From: Alkalihalophilus marmarensis DSM 21297 | Lineage (GTDB): Bacteria; Bacillota; Bacilli; Bacillales; Bacillaceae_D | Length of the DNA: 64,000 nt | NCBI RefSeq assembly: GCF_000474275.2 | Contig: NZ_ATAE01000008.1 | Coordinates: 186,001-250,000, forward strand | Reading direction: 5' to 3' | Shown: positions 25,119 to 33,422 of the stretch, piece after piece | How positions within the stretch are numbered: the stretch's first letter is position 1 | How the letters are laid out: every line of letters begins with the position of its first letter | Notes under the pieces: generated by a model | Seen by the model: the letters and a program-made list of their open reading frames with translations, nothing else | What the model was told of the DNA's origin: nothing | The model's database searches: none | Program-made: the position numbers and the translations under genes

Positions 25119-26264
25119 ATGGAGCAGAAAAATAAGAAAGAATTATTAACTAAAACTAAATTGTCAAAATCAGTAGGATGGTCAGAAAGTAATGGAAGGA
25201 GATGGGTAAAGAATTTCAACGATTATATCCCAACTGAGTTAAGTGGTAACAAAGTTATGTACACTGTGGAGTCGTTAAGAATTATGAAATTGCTTAAAAA
25301 GTTGAACGAGGCTGGACTTACAATTCCAGATATTAAAAAAATGATTAAAGCAGAAGGTTTTCCAAAAGGTGAAAAAGAAGAAGAAGAGTTCCTGAAAAAT
25401 ATACATAATGGTGATTACAAAACTGTTAAAGATTCTCTTCCGTCTACCAAAGAAATGATGATCCCTTACTTGGAAATGATAAAAGACGGCAGTGCATATT
25501 CAGCTAGTGAAATTACCCAAAAGCTTGTAAAACATTTTGGTTTAACAGAGGAACAACTCCTTATTAAATATGAAAATTCATCTGATGGAATATTCCTTTC
25601 AAGAGTAAGAAGTATAAGGTACAGTTTAAAAAAAGAAAACTATATCGACGAGATTAATAAATTGACTTATGAAATCACACACGAAGGACTTGAATTACTA
25701 AATGAAAATATTAATGAGATCGATGAGGAAATAGAAGAGTTAGAGAAAGTCATTGATCCACTAACAATAGTAAAGGAAAAATTGGATGAACTTAAAGATG
25801 AACTTGCGGAAAATTTATTAAAACAATTAAGAAGTGTTCATTGGATGAAATTTGAGGATATAGTAGTTGAACTATTAACTGTAATGGGATATGGAGACGG
25901 AAAAGTCACTCAAAGATCAAATGATGAAGGACTAGATGGTGTAATTAAAGAAGATAAATTAGGTCTTGATAATATTTATGTACAAGCTAAACGTTATGCA
26001 GCTAATAATTCTGTTGGTCGGGATATTGTACAAAGCTTCTCAGGTGCATTAGATGGAAAAGGTGCGAGGAAAGGTGTATTCATTACGACTTCATATTTCA
26101 CAGATAATGCAAAAAAATATGCGGAACGATTAGATGCAAAGAAAATCATTCTAATAGATGGAATTGAACTCTCAAAGTTAATGATTGATCACAATGTAGG
26201 AGTAGATATAAACCACACTTTTGTAGTTAAAACGATTGACTACGATTATTTTAAAGATGAATAA
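25119..26264 (+). CDS. HTH-Mrr restriction endonuclease (probable type IV/defence enzyme)
   Basis: ATG behind GGGAGAAGGAG. 381 residues. Residues 1-90 read as a MerR-like winged HTH (TKTKLSKSVGWSESNGRRWVK then KLLKKLNEAGLTIPDIKKMI); about 120-200 as an Mrr N-terminal winged helix (SASEITQKLVKHFGLTEEQ); about 240-370 as the Mrr catalytic domain, with EDIVVELLTVMGYG, catalytic D273 in GLDGVI, and Q289-A-K291 in YVQAKRY, followed by ARKGVFITTSYFT. Mrr enzymes cut modified DNA. An added MerR-like domain suggests autoregulation or substrate reading. It takes the place where baseplate genes are expected, and looks like a cargo defence gene. Confidence 0.85.
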   Translation: MEQKNKKELLTKTKLSKSVGWSESNGRRWVKNFNDYIPTELSGNKVMYTVESLRIMKLLKKLNEAGLTIPDIKKMIKAEGFPKGEKEEEEFLKNIHNGDYKTVKDSLPSTKEMMIPYLEMIKDGSAYSASEITQKLVKHFGLTEEQLLIKYENSSDGIFLSRVRSIRYSLKKENYIDEINKLTYEITHEGLELLNENINEIDEEIEELEKVIDPLTIVKEKLDELKDELAENLLKQLRSVHWMKFEDIVVELLTVMGYGDGKVTQRSNDEGLDGVIKEDKLGLDNIYVQAKRYAANNSVGRDIVQSFSGALDGKGARKGVFITTSYFTDNAKKYAERLDAKKIILIDGIELSKLMIDHNVGVDINHTFVVKTIDYDYFKDE

Positions 26265-26357
26265 TAATCAGGTTATATAAGTAATTCGTTTTATTTAGTA
26301 CACAAAAGAATTATCTAGATTTATAGATGTAATTAACAGAATTACTAGGAGGATTTC

Positions 26358-27410
26358 ATGAAAAAAATATTTTTGATTTTTATTATTCTTACATTTGTAA
26401 TAACAGCTTTTAACCCTGTTAGTGCAAATGCACAAAAAATCACTATATATATTAATGATCAAATTCAGATCTATGATCAAGATCCAATTATACAGCAAGG
26501 TAGAACCTTAGTTCCACTTAGGGGAATATTTGAATCGCTAGGAGCAAATGTTCAATGGAATCAAACTCAACAAAGGATAACAGCAACTAAAGATAATCGT
26601 AATATTGAATTAACGTTAGGTTCAAATCAAACTAAAATTAATGGGAATATCCATTATATTGATGTACCAGCACAAGCAATTAATGGTAGAACGCTAGTCC
26701 CATTAAGATTTGTAGGGGAAGCATTAGGAGCAACTGTAAATTGGGATAGATCGAGTAATAGTGTGAAAATATACAGCAGTAAAAGTAATGTCATTAAGCC
26801 AGCTACACCTACTGGGGTCTACGCTGGGATTTTTGATGGTACTATTTCGGTTTCTTGGGACTATGATAATAACGTGGATTATTACCATGTGTACTTTAGC
26901 AACTCGTATGGAGGAACATATTATCCTTTTATTTTAAATGGAATAAAAGCTAAATTAGATTATGGCATACAACACACTAGCGTCAAAGCAGGAGAAACAT
27001 GGTATTACAAGGTAACCGCTGTAAAAAATGGTGTGGAATCAGGTTTCAGTCAAATTGTATCTGCTACAATGCCATATCCAGTTAATAATAAATCATTGTC
27101 TTTAGTTGCGGATAATAGTCAAAGAACTTACTTAGGTAAGGCAACTACTAATACTTATGACAGTGAAAGCATTTTTAACGAGTATGGGAGTTATGGAAGT
27201 AAATACGGTTCATATAGCATTTGGAATAGTTATGGTAGTTATGGCAGTCCTTATGCGACTTATAGTGCATTTAATGATTACACTAGTACTCCTCCAATTC
27301 TAATTGATGCTGAAGGTACTGTTTATGGAAGGGTAACAACGAATTCTTATTTACCAGGTGCTATACACCCAAATAATTTATACGAGGTTTTACAGAGAAA
27401 TGGGTATTAG
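26358..27410 (+). CDS. Secreted copper-amine-oxidase-N (stalk) domain protein with fibronectin-III-like and SYG-repeat C-terminus
   Basis: ATG behind TAGGAGGATT. Signal peptide KKIFLIFIILTFVITAF...ANA (cleavage near residue 25). Residues 30-145 are the paired stalk domain: QGRTLVPLRGIFESLGANVQW and NGRTLVPLRFVGEALGATVNW. About 150-235 is FN3-like (VSWDYDNNVDYYHVYFS). The end holds the tandem FNEYGSYGSKYGSYSIW / SYGSYGSPYATYSAFNDY, followed by PPILIDAEGTVYGRVTTN, a module seen in many Firmicute secreted proteins of unknown role. Probably cell-wall or surface associated; no anchor motif. Confidence 0.82.
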   Translation: MKKIFLIFIILTFVITAFNPVSANAQKITIYINDQIQIYDQDPIIQQGRTLVPLRGIFESLGANVQWNQTQQRITATKDNRNIELTLGSNQTKINGNIHYIDVPAQAINGRTLVPLRFVGEALGATVNWDRSSNSVKIYSSKSNVIKPATPTGVYAGIFDGTISVSWDYDNNVDYYHVYFSNSYGGTYYPFILNGIKAKLDYGIQHTSVKAGETWYYKVTAVKNGVESGFSQIVSATMPYPVNNKSLSLVADNSQRTYLGKATTNTYDSESIFNEYGSYGSKYGSYSIWNSYGSYGSPYATYSAFNDYTSTPPILIDAEGTVYGRVTTNSYLPGAIHPNNLYEVLQRNGY

Positions 27411-27555
27411 ATAAACCTCTATTGTTAATTATTACATTGATGAGTCCACAAGATATTGGGCTTATTTTTATTGATTCTACGATCATTATATAAAAAATAG
27501 GGTTTTTAAACATCTTTAGTAATGGTAAAATAATACTATAAAAGGAGATGTTTAC

Positions 27556-28134
27556 ATGAAAAATAAATTTTTTATATCGTTTGCAACTTTACTAGTCCTA
27601 GCTAGTATCGGAGTACATTGGTATCTGTACGATTCGAATCGGAATTTGGCGACTGAAATTGAAATGAGAGAGCAGTCTATACAACAAGAAATGCAACTAT
27701 TAGAAGAAAGCAATGAACTTCAGAAAAGCACATTAGAGGAAATGACAAAATATATTGAAGAGCGAGAAGCATCTTACGAATTACTAAGCGCAGAACTCAC
27801 AGAAGAATTCGAAAGACTAGATGCTGAGATTGAAAAACTTAATAAAAAAGAGAAAAGTTTTGAAGAAGAAAAGGCAGATTTCTATGCTCAACAGAGCATT
27901 AATTATAATAGTCAGCCTATAGTACATACACCCGAAGTTGATCAAGAGGCTCTAGAGAGCTTCAAGAAAAATGAAGAAACTCTGAAACGAATAGATGAGA
28001 TTGATAAAGAAATTTACAATTTAGAAATGACTAGAGATACATTAAGAAGAGGAAGTGATGCTTGGCAGAAGAATATGAATAGACATATTGCTTTGAATCA
28101 GGAAAAAATAGATTTGATTAACACTCTACAGTAA
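27556..28134 (+). CDS. Membrane-anchored coiled-coil protein, 192 aa
   Basis: ATG behind AAAGGAGATG. One N-terminal membrane helix (FISFATLLVLASIGVHWYLY) then an almost continuous charged coiled coil (residues 30-120 and 145-190), likely outside the membrane. No enzyme motif. Followed by a terminator, so it is a single-gene unit. A structural or surface role is possible; family not recognised. Confidence 0.65.
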   Translation: MKNKFFISFATLLVLASIGVHWYLYDSNRNLATEIEMREQSIQQEMQLLEESNELQKSTLEEMTKYIEEREASYELLSAELTEEFERLDAEIEKLNKKEKSFEEEKADFYAQQSINYNSQPIVHTPEVDQEALESFKKNEETLKRIDEIDKEIYNLEMTRDTLRRGSDAWQKNMNRHIALNQEKIDLINTLQ

Positions 28135-28144
28135 GCTTTATTAT

Positions 28145-28179
28145 AGCAATCACATTTTAAATATGTGATTGCTTTTTTT
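28145..28179 (+). terminator. Intrinsic terminator
   Basis: AGCAATCACAT (28145-28155) / ATGTGATTGCT (28163-28173), loop TTTAAAT, six T. Confidence 0.88.
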
Positions 28180-28246
28180 GAATAATAAAGGAATTTGCCA
28201 TTTTTTGTAGAATTTAAATACAAAAATAAATAGGCGGTGACCCTAA

Positions 28247-28603
28247 TTGAAAGTGAAAGAATACATACCCTCGTCTTATAACCTCGAAGCATATCTAATG
28301 CTGTATGAATTGGAAAATCACATTAAAGACATAATTGTTCTCAACAAAAAGTATTATGACCCTGAAGAAATCCCTCCATTATTGACACTCACAAAGCTTT
28401 ATCACTTGCTTCAAAAACAACATAACAGGGGCAATCGAGCCATTTCCCATACAAATTTAATGTTTATTGAAAAAGCGATACCAATTAGAAATAAAGTCTG
28501 TCATATGGAAGAGATAACTGAAGAGGAGTTTGACACAATAGCTTTAAGCCTAAAGTTGATGAGGATTGCTATTAAAAATCGTAGCCGTAAATATGATTTA
28601 TGA
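28247..28603 (+). CDS. HEPN-like small protein with RNxxxH motif, 118 aa
   Basis: TTG start behind AGGCGGTGACC. All-helical chain of 118 residues. R81-N-K-V-C-H86 in IPIRNKVCHMEEITEEEF matches the RNxxxH active-site motif of HEPN ribonucleases, and the following ITEEEF block is typical of the Swt1/Abi-like HEPN group. HEPN proteins are RNases in abortive infection and toxin-antitoxin systems. No obvious antitoxin (MNT or other) neighbours it, so it may be a solitary effector or a non-catalytic HEPN. Lies between two terminators as a single gene. Confidence 0.55.
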   Translation: MKVKEYIPSSYNLEAYLMLYELENHIKDIIVLNKKYYDPEEIPPLLTLTKLYHLLQKQHNRGNRAISHTNLMFIEKAIPIRNKVCHMEEITEEEFDTIALSLKLMRIAIKNRSRKYDL

Positions 28604-28751
28604 TTTTATCCCCCGATAAATAAATCATTAACTCCTATAATACATCGCTTCTTCCATATCATTAAATTAGTAAATATTTCTATATATTAGGTACTATGTC
28701 ATAGGTATATATGTTATTATTTTCTTAAAAATGGAAAGTGGTGGGGGAGAA

Positions 28752-29744
28752 ATGAAGAAGATTTTTTACTCATTATTTATTTTATTGATATGTTTAATTT
28801 TAATAAGTTGTTCTTCTAGCACAAATGGAAAATCAACAAATGATGAATTAAATGATATAGTTCAGGCTGAGAACAATTCTAGTCCTGAAAAAAATAGAGA
28901 TGATGAAATACTATATCGTTTTGAAGTGTTAAGTAATCAAGATGATCTAACTTTATATTTTGAGAATTTTCCTAGACAGTATGATGACATTCAGGATAAT
29001 CAAAATAAAAAGTCAGCAAAGAATCAATATTTGAGTCTTATTGAGAAAATTATAGATGATAAAGAATTTGAATATTTAAATACACTCAAAGATGAAGGTA
29101 TCTTGTTCAATAGTGTTTTATCTGACTCAAGATTTGATGATATTGACGAATTAATTAAAGTGGGCTTAGAAGATACTATGAAGCATTCTAAACAAAGCGG
29201 TGTAGATAATATGAGAGAAGAAGCTGAAAAAATGTTGCCACTGATTAAATCTGCTTTCGATAAACAGGAATATGATTTAATCGATGATTATACTCAACAT
29301 TTAGATGACTTTACAATTGAAACTATGAACAATTATAGGGAAGCTTTAATTGATCTAATACCATATGAGAATGGAGAAACAAGTATAAAAGCTAGGAGAA
29401 ACGTACTTTTAATTGATCCAGATTATAATGGTATTCTTAGTGATGAAATTCAAGCCTTTGCAGCTAAATATACAACAGTTGAGGAACGAGAAGAAGCGGT
29501 AAAAAAACACGCATGGCATAAAGAAAGAGTAGAAGAAAATAGAAAGTTAAGAGCAATAGAAAAATCTAAGAATGCAAAACCTAGAATTGGAATGACTAAA
29601 GAAGAAGTAAAAAATACTGATTGGGGAAAACCTCAAAAGATAAACAGAACAACAACTGCTTATGGTGTTAGAGAACAATGGGTCTATCCTAACTATAAAT
29701 ATGTGTATTTAGAGGATGGGATAGTGACAGCTATTCAAGACTAG
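28752..29744 (+). CDS. Secreted lipoprotein with SmpA/OmlA-like C-terminal module, 330 aa
   Basis: The ATG at 28752 gives a lipoprotein signal KKIFYSLFILLICLILISC with lipobox LISC (lipidated Cys at residue 20); an in-frame ATG at 28731 would bury it. The middle is charged and helical. The end (PRIGMTKEEVKNTDWGKP then REQWVYPNYKYVYLEDG) is the short module seen at the end of many secreted Bacillus proteins, where a GMTxxEV helix is followed by two beta strands. Outer face of the membrane. Function unknown; a lysogenic-conversion or exclusion role is possible. Confidence 0.75.
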   Translation: MKKIFYSLFILLICLILISCSSSTNGKSTNDELNDIVQAENNSSPEKNRDDEILYRFEVLSNQDDLTLYFENFPRQYDDIQDNQNKKSAKNQYLSLIEKIIDDKEFEYLNTLKDEGILFNSVLSDSRFDDIDELIKVGLEDTMKHSKQSGVDNMREEAEKMLPLIKSAFDKQEYDLIDDYTQHLDDFTIETMNNYREALIDLIPYENGETSIKARRNVLLIDPDYNGILSDEIQAFAAKYTTVEEREEAVKKHAWHKERVEENRKLRAIEKSKNAKPRIGMTKEEVKNTDWGKPQKINRTTTAYGVREQWVYPNYKYVYLEDGIVTAIQD

Positions 29745-29790
29745 ACCACTCCCTCCTCTGAAGAATTAAGGAATTAAATATATTTTTAAG

Positions 29791-29812
29791 CCCACTTTAA
29801 TACAAGTGGGCG
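29791..29812 (-). terminator. Terminator hairpin for the minus-strand gene at 29821
   Basis: GCCCACTT (29791-29798) / AAGTGGGC (29805-29812), loop TAATAC. On the minus strand it follows the stop by about 10 bases and is followed by TTAAAAATAT, a weak T-run. Confidence 0.5.
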
Positions 29813-29820
29813 TGTTATGG

Positions 29821-30141
29821 CTAGTTTTTGAATTTCTTTTGGAATTCACGTGACATGGTGTTAGAAACTAATTCGTTTAAATTAGAAGAACTGAAAACAC
29901 CAGATAATATTTCTTTTGTTAAATCTACTTGAGTATTTTTTTCATAAAGACTTGCTTGCTTATCAATTTCTAGTTCCAATTTATTTAATTCATGTTCAGA
30001 CTGAATTTTAATTTTATTAATTTCATTACTACATTGTTCCTTAACGATATCTAGCTCTTTTTTTGATTTATTAATTGCAGCAAAGTAAGAAATAGCAGCA
30101 GTAGCTATAGGGACTAAAACTTGCAGTAAGATGTGATCCAT
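29821..30141 (-). CDS. Small membrane-anchored coiled-coil protein, 106 aa
   Basis: Minus-strand ATG at 30141 behind AAAGGGGTAA. N-terminal membrane helix (ILLQVLVPIATAAISYFAAI) and a long coiled coil (KSKKELDIVKEQCSNEINKI onward) with a short tail. The plan resembles small phage-encoded proteins near lysis genes, but one membrane segment and no lysin neighbour make a holin call unsafe. Its promoter region contains an opposing short promoter-terminator cassette (30190-30277). Confidence 0.6.
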   Translation of the reverse strand: MDHILLQVLVPIATAAISYFAAINKSKKELDIVKEQCSNEINKIKIQSEHELNKLELEIDKQASLYEKNTQVDLTKEILSGVFSSSNLNELVSNTMSREFQKKFKN

Positions 30142-30189
30142 AAATTACCCCTTTAATTAGAAAGTGAGTATGGTTGGGAATATTTCTTA

Positions 30190-30277
30190 TTTAAATATTA
30201 AGGATTTTTTTGTATAATATTAGCGACAGTAAATCTCAAGGACTTTAAGTATTACCAGTACTTAGAGTCCCTTTTTT
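30190..30277 (+). ncRNA. Candidate short RNA: promoter and terminator about 55 bases apart
   Basis: TTTAAA (30190-30195), 17 bases, TATAAT (30213-30218) predicts a start near 30225. GGACTTTAAGTA (30238-30249) / TACTTAGAGTCC (30257-30268, one wobble) is followed by CTTTTTTAT, a terminator. The product of about 50 nt would be antisense to the end of the 42-residue minus-strand gene (30262-30390). No ORF inside. Confidence 0.45.
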
Positions 30278-30390
30278 ATATCTCGGTTAATATTCCTTTC
30301 CATTATTTTTACCTCTTTTCTAACCTGATCTTCGATTTTCTTTAACGCACTTTTTAATTTCCTTTGATCTAATTTGATTTTTACTCCCAT
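30262..30390 (-). CDS. Small highly basic protein, 42 aa
   Basis: Minus-strand ATG at 30390 with a strong AAGGAGGAATTATC site. Chain MGVKIKLDQRKLKSALKKIE and on to ERNINRDIKKGL: about one third Lys/Arg, amphipathic helical, no membrane segment. The 3' end overlaps the short RNA cassette on the other strand. Could be a nucleic-acid-binding peptide; not a typical hydrophobic type I toxin. Confidence 0.5.
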   Translation of the reverse strand: MGVKIKLDQRKLKSALKKIEDQVRKEVKIMERNINRDIKKGL

Positions 30391-30868
30391 GATAATTCCT
30401 CCTTATAATTTTGTTAAATATCCCCACCCAAACTCTGAAACAAGCTTACCACAAGTCTATACCCTGATTCAATATATAGTATTCCTTTTTCGGAAATAAC
30501 CACTACATGTTGTGTTAAATTAAATTTAATCCTGATTTGTCAAACTTCAAAAAGTAAAGAAAGACAAGTAAATATGAGGTTAACTGATGTTATGTTTTAT
30601 TTTTCCGTTAATTTGAACCAATTTCATTATTGCGACATGAATAGTTGATTAATCTCTACTTCAGGAGAAAATTGACCCCTTTATGGCTATGATGAACTCA
30701 TTATAATTAAAGTAAGAATGGTGCTTATCTTTAATTTAAATATGTAATTATAAAAAACTAAATACTGAAAAACTCATAAGGGTTTGGGGGATCTTATTGA
30801 CTTTCTATTAAATTGTTAAATAAATGATGATAGACTTAAGAGGAATATAAAAAATAAGGAGGTTAATT
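30391..30868. other. Non-coding stretch upstream of the SLH-MBL gene
   Basis: No ORF with a ribosome site seen on either strand. A plausible promoter for the gene at 30869 is TTGACT at 30797-30802 with TAAATG at 30821-30826 (18-base spacer). Otherwise AT-rich, without clear repeats. Confidence 0.35.
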
Positions 30869-32500
30869 ATGAAATATTTTAGTTCACTCTTAAGTCTCGT
30901 ACTTGTAGTATGTTTATTTACTACACCTGTAAGTGCAGCTACAAAATTTCCTGATGTATCTGAAAATCATTGGGGTATTCAGGAGATTAACTATTTATCA
31001 GAAAAGGGAATTATTAATGGATTACCAAACGGTAACTTTGCTCCGACTCAAAATGTGACACGTGGTGAAGCAGCATTAATGATAGCTGGTGCTTTAAATT
31101 TAGATACTCCTGCTGTAGAGAACACACCATTTAATGATGTGCCAAAGAATTATTTTGCACATGATGCTATCGCTGCTGTAGCGGAAAAAGGTATTATTGC
31201 AGGTTATAGAGGGAACTATTCTCCTCGTGATCCATTAACAAGAGGTCAGATGGCAGCTATCCTTCAAAGAGCTTTTAATTTATCTGGTTCTTGGGATAGA
31301 GAATTTAAAGACGTTGGTAAAGATCATCTATTTTACTCAAGTATCCAAGCAATTGCTTCTAACAGTATCACAGTAGGTTATCCAGACCAGACTTTTAAAC
31401 CGAGCAATAACACTCAACGTGATGAGTTCTCAGCATTTTTAGCTCGAACTCTTAATGAAGATTTTAGAGTAGCAAAACCTTTACCTATTGATGATGATGT
31501 AGAGATTCATCATATTGATGTAGGTCAAGGAGATGCTACGTTAATTATTGCTCCAAATGGACAAACGATGTTAATTGATGCAGGAACTCAAACTGCGGGA
31601 CAAAAAGTCGTTAGCTACTTAAAACAGGCGGGTGTAAGTACAATTGATCATTTGGTAATCACTCATGCTCATGCAGATCATGTAGGTGGAGCAGTGCAAG
31701 TTATGAGTGAATTTCAAGTGAATAATGTGTTAGATAGTGGGATTCCACATACATCTCAAACGTATTTAAATTACTTAACTTACATTGATGATCATGACAT
31801 TCCATTTGAGGTAGCTTCAATTGGAGGTACAATCAATCTTGATCCATCTTTAAATATCCGTATTGTAAATAGTGGGGTTGAGGGAGATAGTCTTAATGAT
31901 TCATCTATTGCACTTCATTTAACGCATAATCAATTTAAATACTTAATCACTGGTGACGCAGAAGAAACAGCGGAACATCGTATTGTAGAGCAATTTAATG
32001 TACAATCTGATGTTCTAAGAGTAGGTCACCATGGCTCTCGTACAAGCACGACACCATATTTCATTACAAATGTATTGCCTGAAACAGCTATTATCAGCGT
32101 GGGAGAAGGTAATTCATATGGACATCCTCATCAAGAAGTTTTAGACTTACTAAAAGAAATTGGCGTTAAGGATATTTATACAACAATTGGTGGAAGTGTG
32201 GTTGTGTATTCAGATGGTAACAATTATACAGTAGAAAAACAAAACGATAACGGCCAGCCTGGTTCAGATCCTATTATTGACGATCCTATTGATGAAACTC
32301 CTACTTATCCAATTAATATCAATACAGCTGGTTTAGAAGAGCTTCAGTTCATTACTGGTGTAGGAGAAGTTATTGCACAACGTATCATTGATTATAGAGC
32401 TGTAAACGGTGCTTTTCAAAATATTGAAGAGATAAAGAATGTCAGCGGAATTGGTGATGCTACATTTGAAAGGATGAAAGATCAAATTACTGTAAATTAA
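30869..32500 (+). CDS. Surface-anchored SLH x3 - metallo-beta-lactamase (ComEC-like) - helix-hairpin-helix protein
   Basis: ATG behind AAGGAGGTTAATT. 543 residues. Signal peptide (LLSLVLVVCLFTTPVSAA). Three S-layer homology repeats at about 27-75, 88-135 and 147-190 (FPDVSENHWG, FNDVPKNYFA, FKDVGKDHLF, each with an RGE/RGQ/RDE turn). Residues about 210-450 are a metallo-beta-lactamase of the ComEC/Rec2 group: HHIDVGQGDATLI, H266-A-H-A-D-H271, LITGDAE, VGHHGS. The C-terminus (475-543) has two HhH motifs as in ComEA (NINTAGLEELQFITGVGE; EIKNVSGIGDATF). SLH binds the pyruvylated wall polymer, MBL is a probable nuclease, HhH binds DNA. Likely an extracellular DNA-degrading or DNA-processing enzyme. 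A DUF3006 gene follows. Confidence 0.85.
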   Translation: MKYFSSLLSLVLVVCLFTTPVSAATKFPDVSENHWGIQEINYLSEKGIINGLPNGNFAPTQNVTRGEAALMIAGALNLDTPAVENTPFNDVPKNYFAHDAIAAVAEKGIIAGYRGNYSPRDPLTRGQMAAILQRAFNLSGSWDREFKDVGKDHLFYSSIQAIASNSITVGYPDQTFKPSNNTQRDEFSAFLARTLNEDFRVAKPLPIDDDVEIHHIDVGQGDATLIIAPNGQTMLIDAGTQTAGQKVVSYLKQAGVSTIDHLVITHAHADHVGGAVQVMSEFQVNNVLDSGIPHTSQTYLNYLTYIDDHDIPFEVASIGGTINLDPSLNIRIVNSGVEGDSLNDSSIALHLTHNQFKYLITGDAEETAEHRIVEQFNVQSDVLRVGHHGSRTSTTPYFITNVLPETAIISVGEGNSYGHPHQEVLDLLKEIGVKDIYTTIGGSVVVYSDGNNYTVEKQNDNGQPGSDPIIDDPIDETPTYPININTAGLEELQFITGVGEVIAQRIIDYRAVNGAFQNIEEIKNVSGIGDATFERMKDQITVN

Positions 32501-32515
32501 GAAGGGCGTGTTTGC

Positions 32516-32767
32516 TTGGCTAAATATATTGTCGACAGAATAGTTGATGGTCAAATAGCGGTCTTACTACTTAAGGACAATGAAGCAGTCCAAAGAGACA
32601 TAAATGTAACAGAATTACCTTCCCATATAAGCGAAGGAGATATGCTTGAAGTATCATTTAGTGAAGAAGGTAAAATAATTGAAGCAAATCTTCTCAAAGC
32701 TGAAACAGAGGATGCTTTAAATAAAGCTAAATCATTATTAGAGAAATTAAAGAATAAGAATAAGTAA
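32516..32767 (+). CDS. DUF3006 family protein, 83 aa
   Basis: TTG start 15 bases after the previous stop, GAAGGGCG upstream. KYIVDRIVDGQIAVLL, then LPSHISEGDMLEVSF, is the DUF3006 pattern: a small beta-barrel followed by a charged helix. DUF3006 genes commonly follow secreted ComEC-like MBL genes, as here, so it is probably a partner or cytoplasmic regulator of that enzyme. Mechanism unknown. Confidence 0.82.
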   Translation: MAKYIVDRIVDGQIAVLLLKDNEAVQRDINVTELPSHISEGDMLEVSFSEEGKIIEANLLKAETEDALNKAKSLLEKLKNKNK

Positions 32768-32770
32768 TCA

Positions 32771-32803
32771 AAAAACCTCACCTAAATTGGGTGAGGTTTT
32801 TTG
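32771..32803. terminator. Bidirectional terminator
   Basis: AAAAACCTCACC (32771-32782) / GGTGAGGTTTTT (32790-32801), loop of seven, T-run on both strands. Ends the MBL operon and the minus-strand gene at 32810. Confidence 0.9.
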
Positions 32804-32809
32804 TTTTCA

Positions 32810-33286
32810 TTATAAAGTTTTATCTCTATATAATTTTATATGATCCTTCACTCGCTTTAATAATTCATTAAATCCAGAACATAGGTCAAAATGCTCTTCT
32901 CCAGTGATTTCTTGATTGTATTCATATATTTTAAGCGATCCTTCTATATTTTCTAAGCAATTGAGAACGTCTTGGTCGATAAAGTGATAATTATCATAAA
33001 GGATGGGGCGCATGTATTTTTCATAGTTATCAACATCAAACAATATTGGGCTACCATGTTGGATATCGTGATCAATAACTGGATGTTCTCGATTTAATAA
33101 AAGTATTTTATTGTAAGCCGCAAGTTTATTTTCTTCTTTTATTTTATATTCTTTGCGTTCTTCCCATAGGACTTGCTGTTTAAATAAATTACGTTGATTT
33201 TTGCTCGTTAAATATGAACCTAAATAAATTCCAATCAAAGCACTGAAAACTGGTAAAAAGTCTTTAATTAATCCATTAATCATCAA
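32810..33286 (-). CDS. Membrane-anchored hypothetical protein, 158 aa
   Basis: Minus-strand start at 33286 (two adjacent ATG). N-terminal membrane helix (DFLPVFSALIGIYLGSYL), then a charged linker helix and a soluble helical domain (about 60-155). This layout, one anchor plus helical domain, is common among uncharacterised phage-carried proteins and in some exclusion proteins. No diagnostic motif. Confidence 0.6.
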   Translation of the reverse strand: MMINGLIKDFLPVFSALIGIYLGSYLTSKNQRNLFKQQVLWEERKEYKIKEENKLAAYNKILLLNREHPVIDHDIQHGSPILFDVDNYEKYMRPILYDNYHFIDQDVLNCLENIEGSLKIYEYNQEITGEEHFDLCSGFNELLKRVKDHIKLYRDKTL

Positions 33287-33422
33287 TAAATAAATCCCTT
33301 CTAAGCAGTTTAAAATAATATAAAATTAGTCATAAACCATAACTAATAGCTTGATAATTTATTACTTTAAGCACTATCCTCAGATATATTTTAAATTTCC
33401 TTCTTTAGATTTTCCGTAATTC

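Noticed and set aside
26295-26498. Minus-strand hydrophobic ORF opposite the stalk-domain gene start
   Set aside because: Reverse image of a signal peptide and AT-rich upstream region.
27121-27300. DNA tandem repeat in the SYG region as a phase-variable locus
   Set aside because: The repeat is at protein level; the DNA copies differ too much for slippage.
29821-30141. Holin call for the anchored coiled-coil protein
   Set aside because: Only one membrane helix, minus strand, no lysin in the window.
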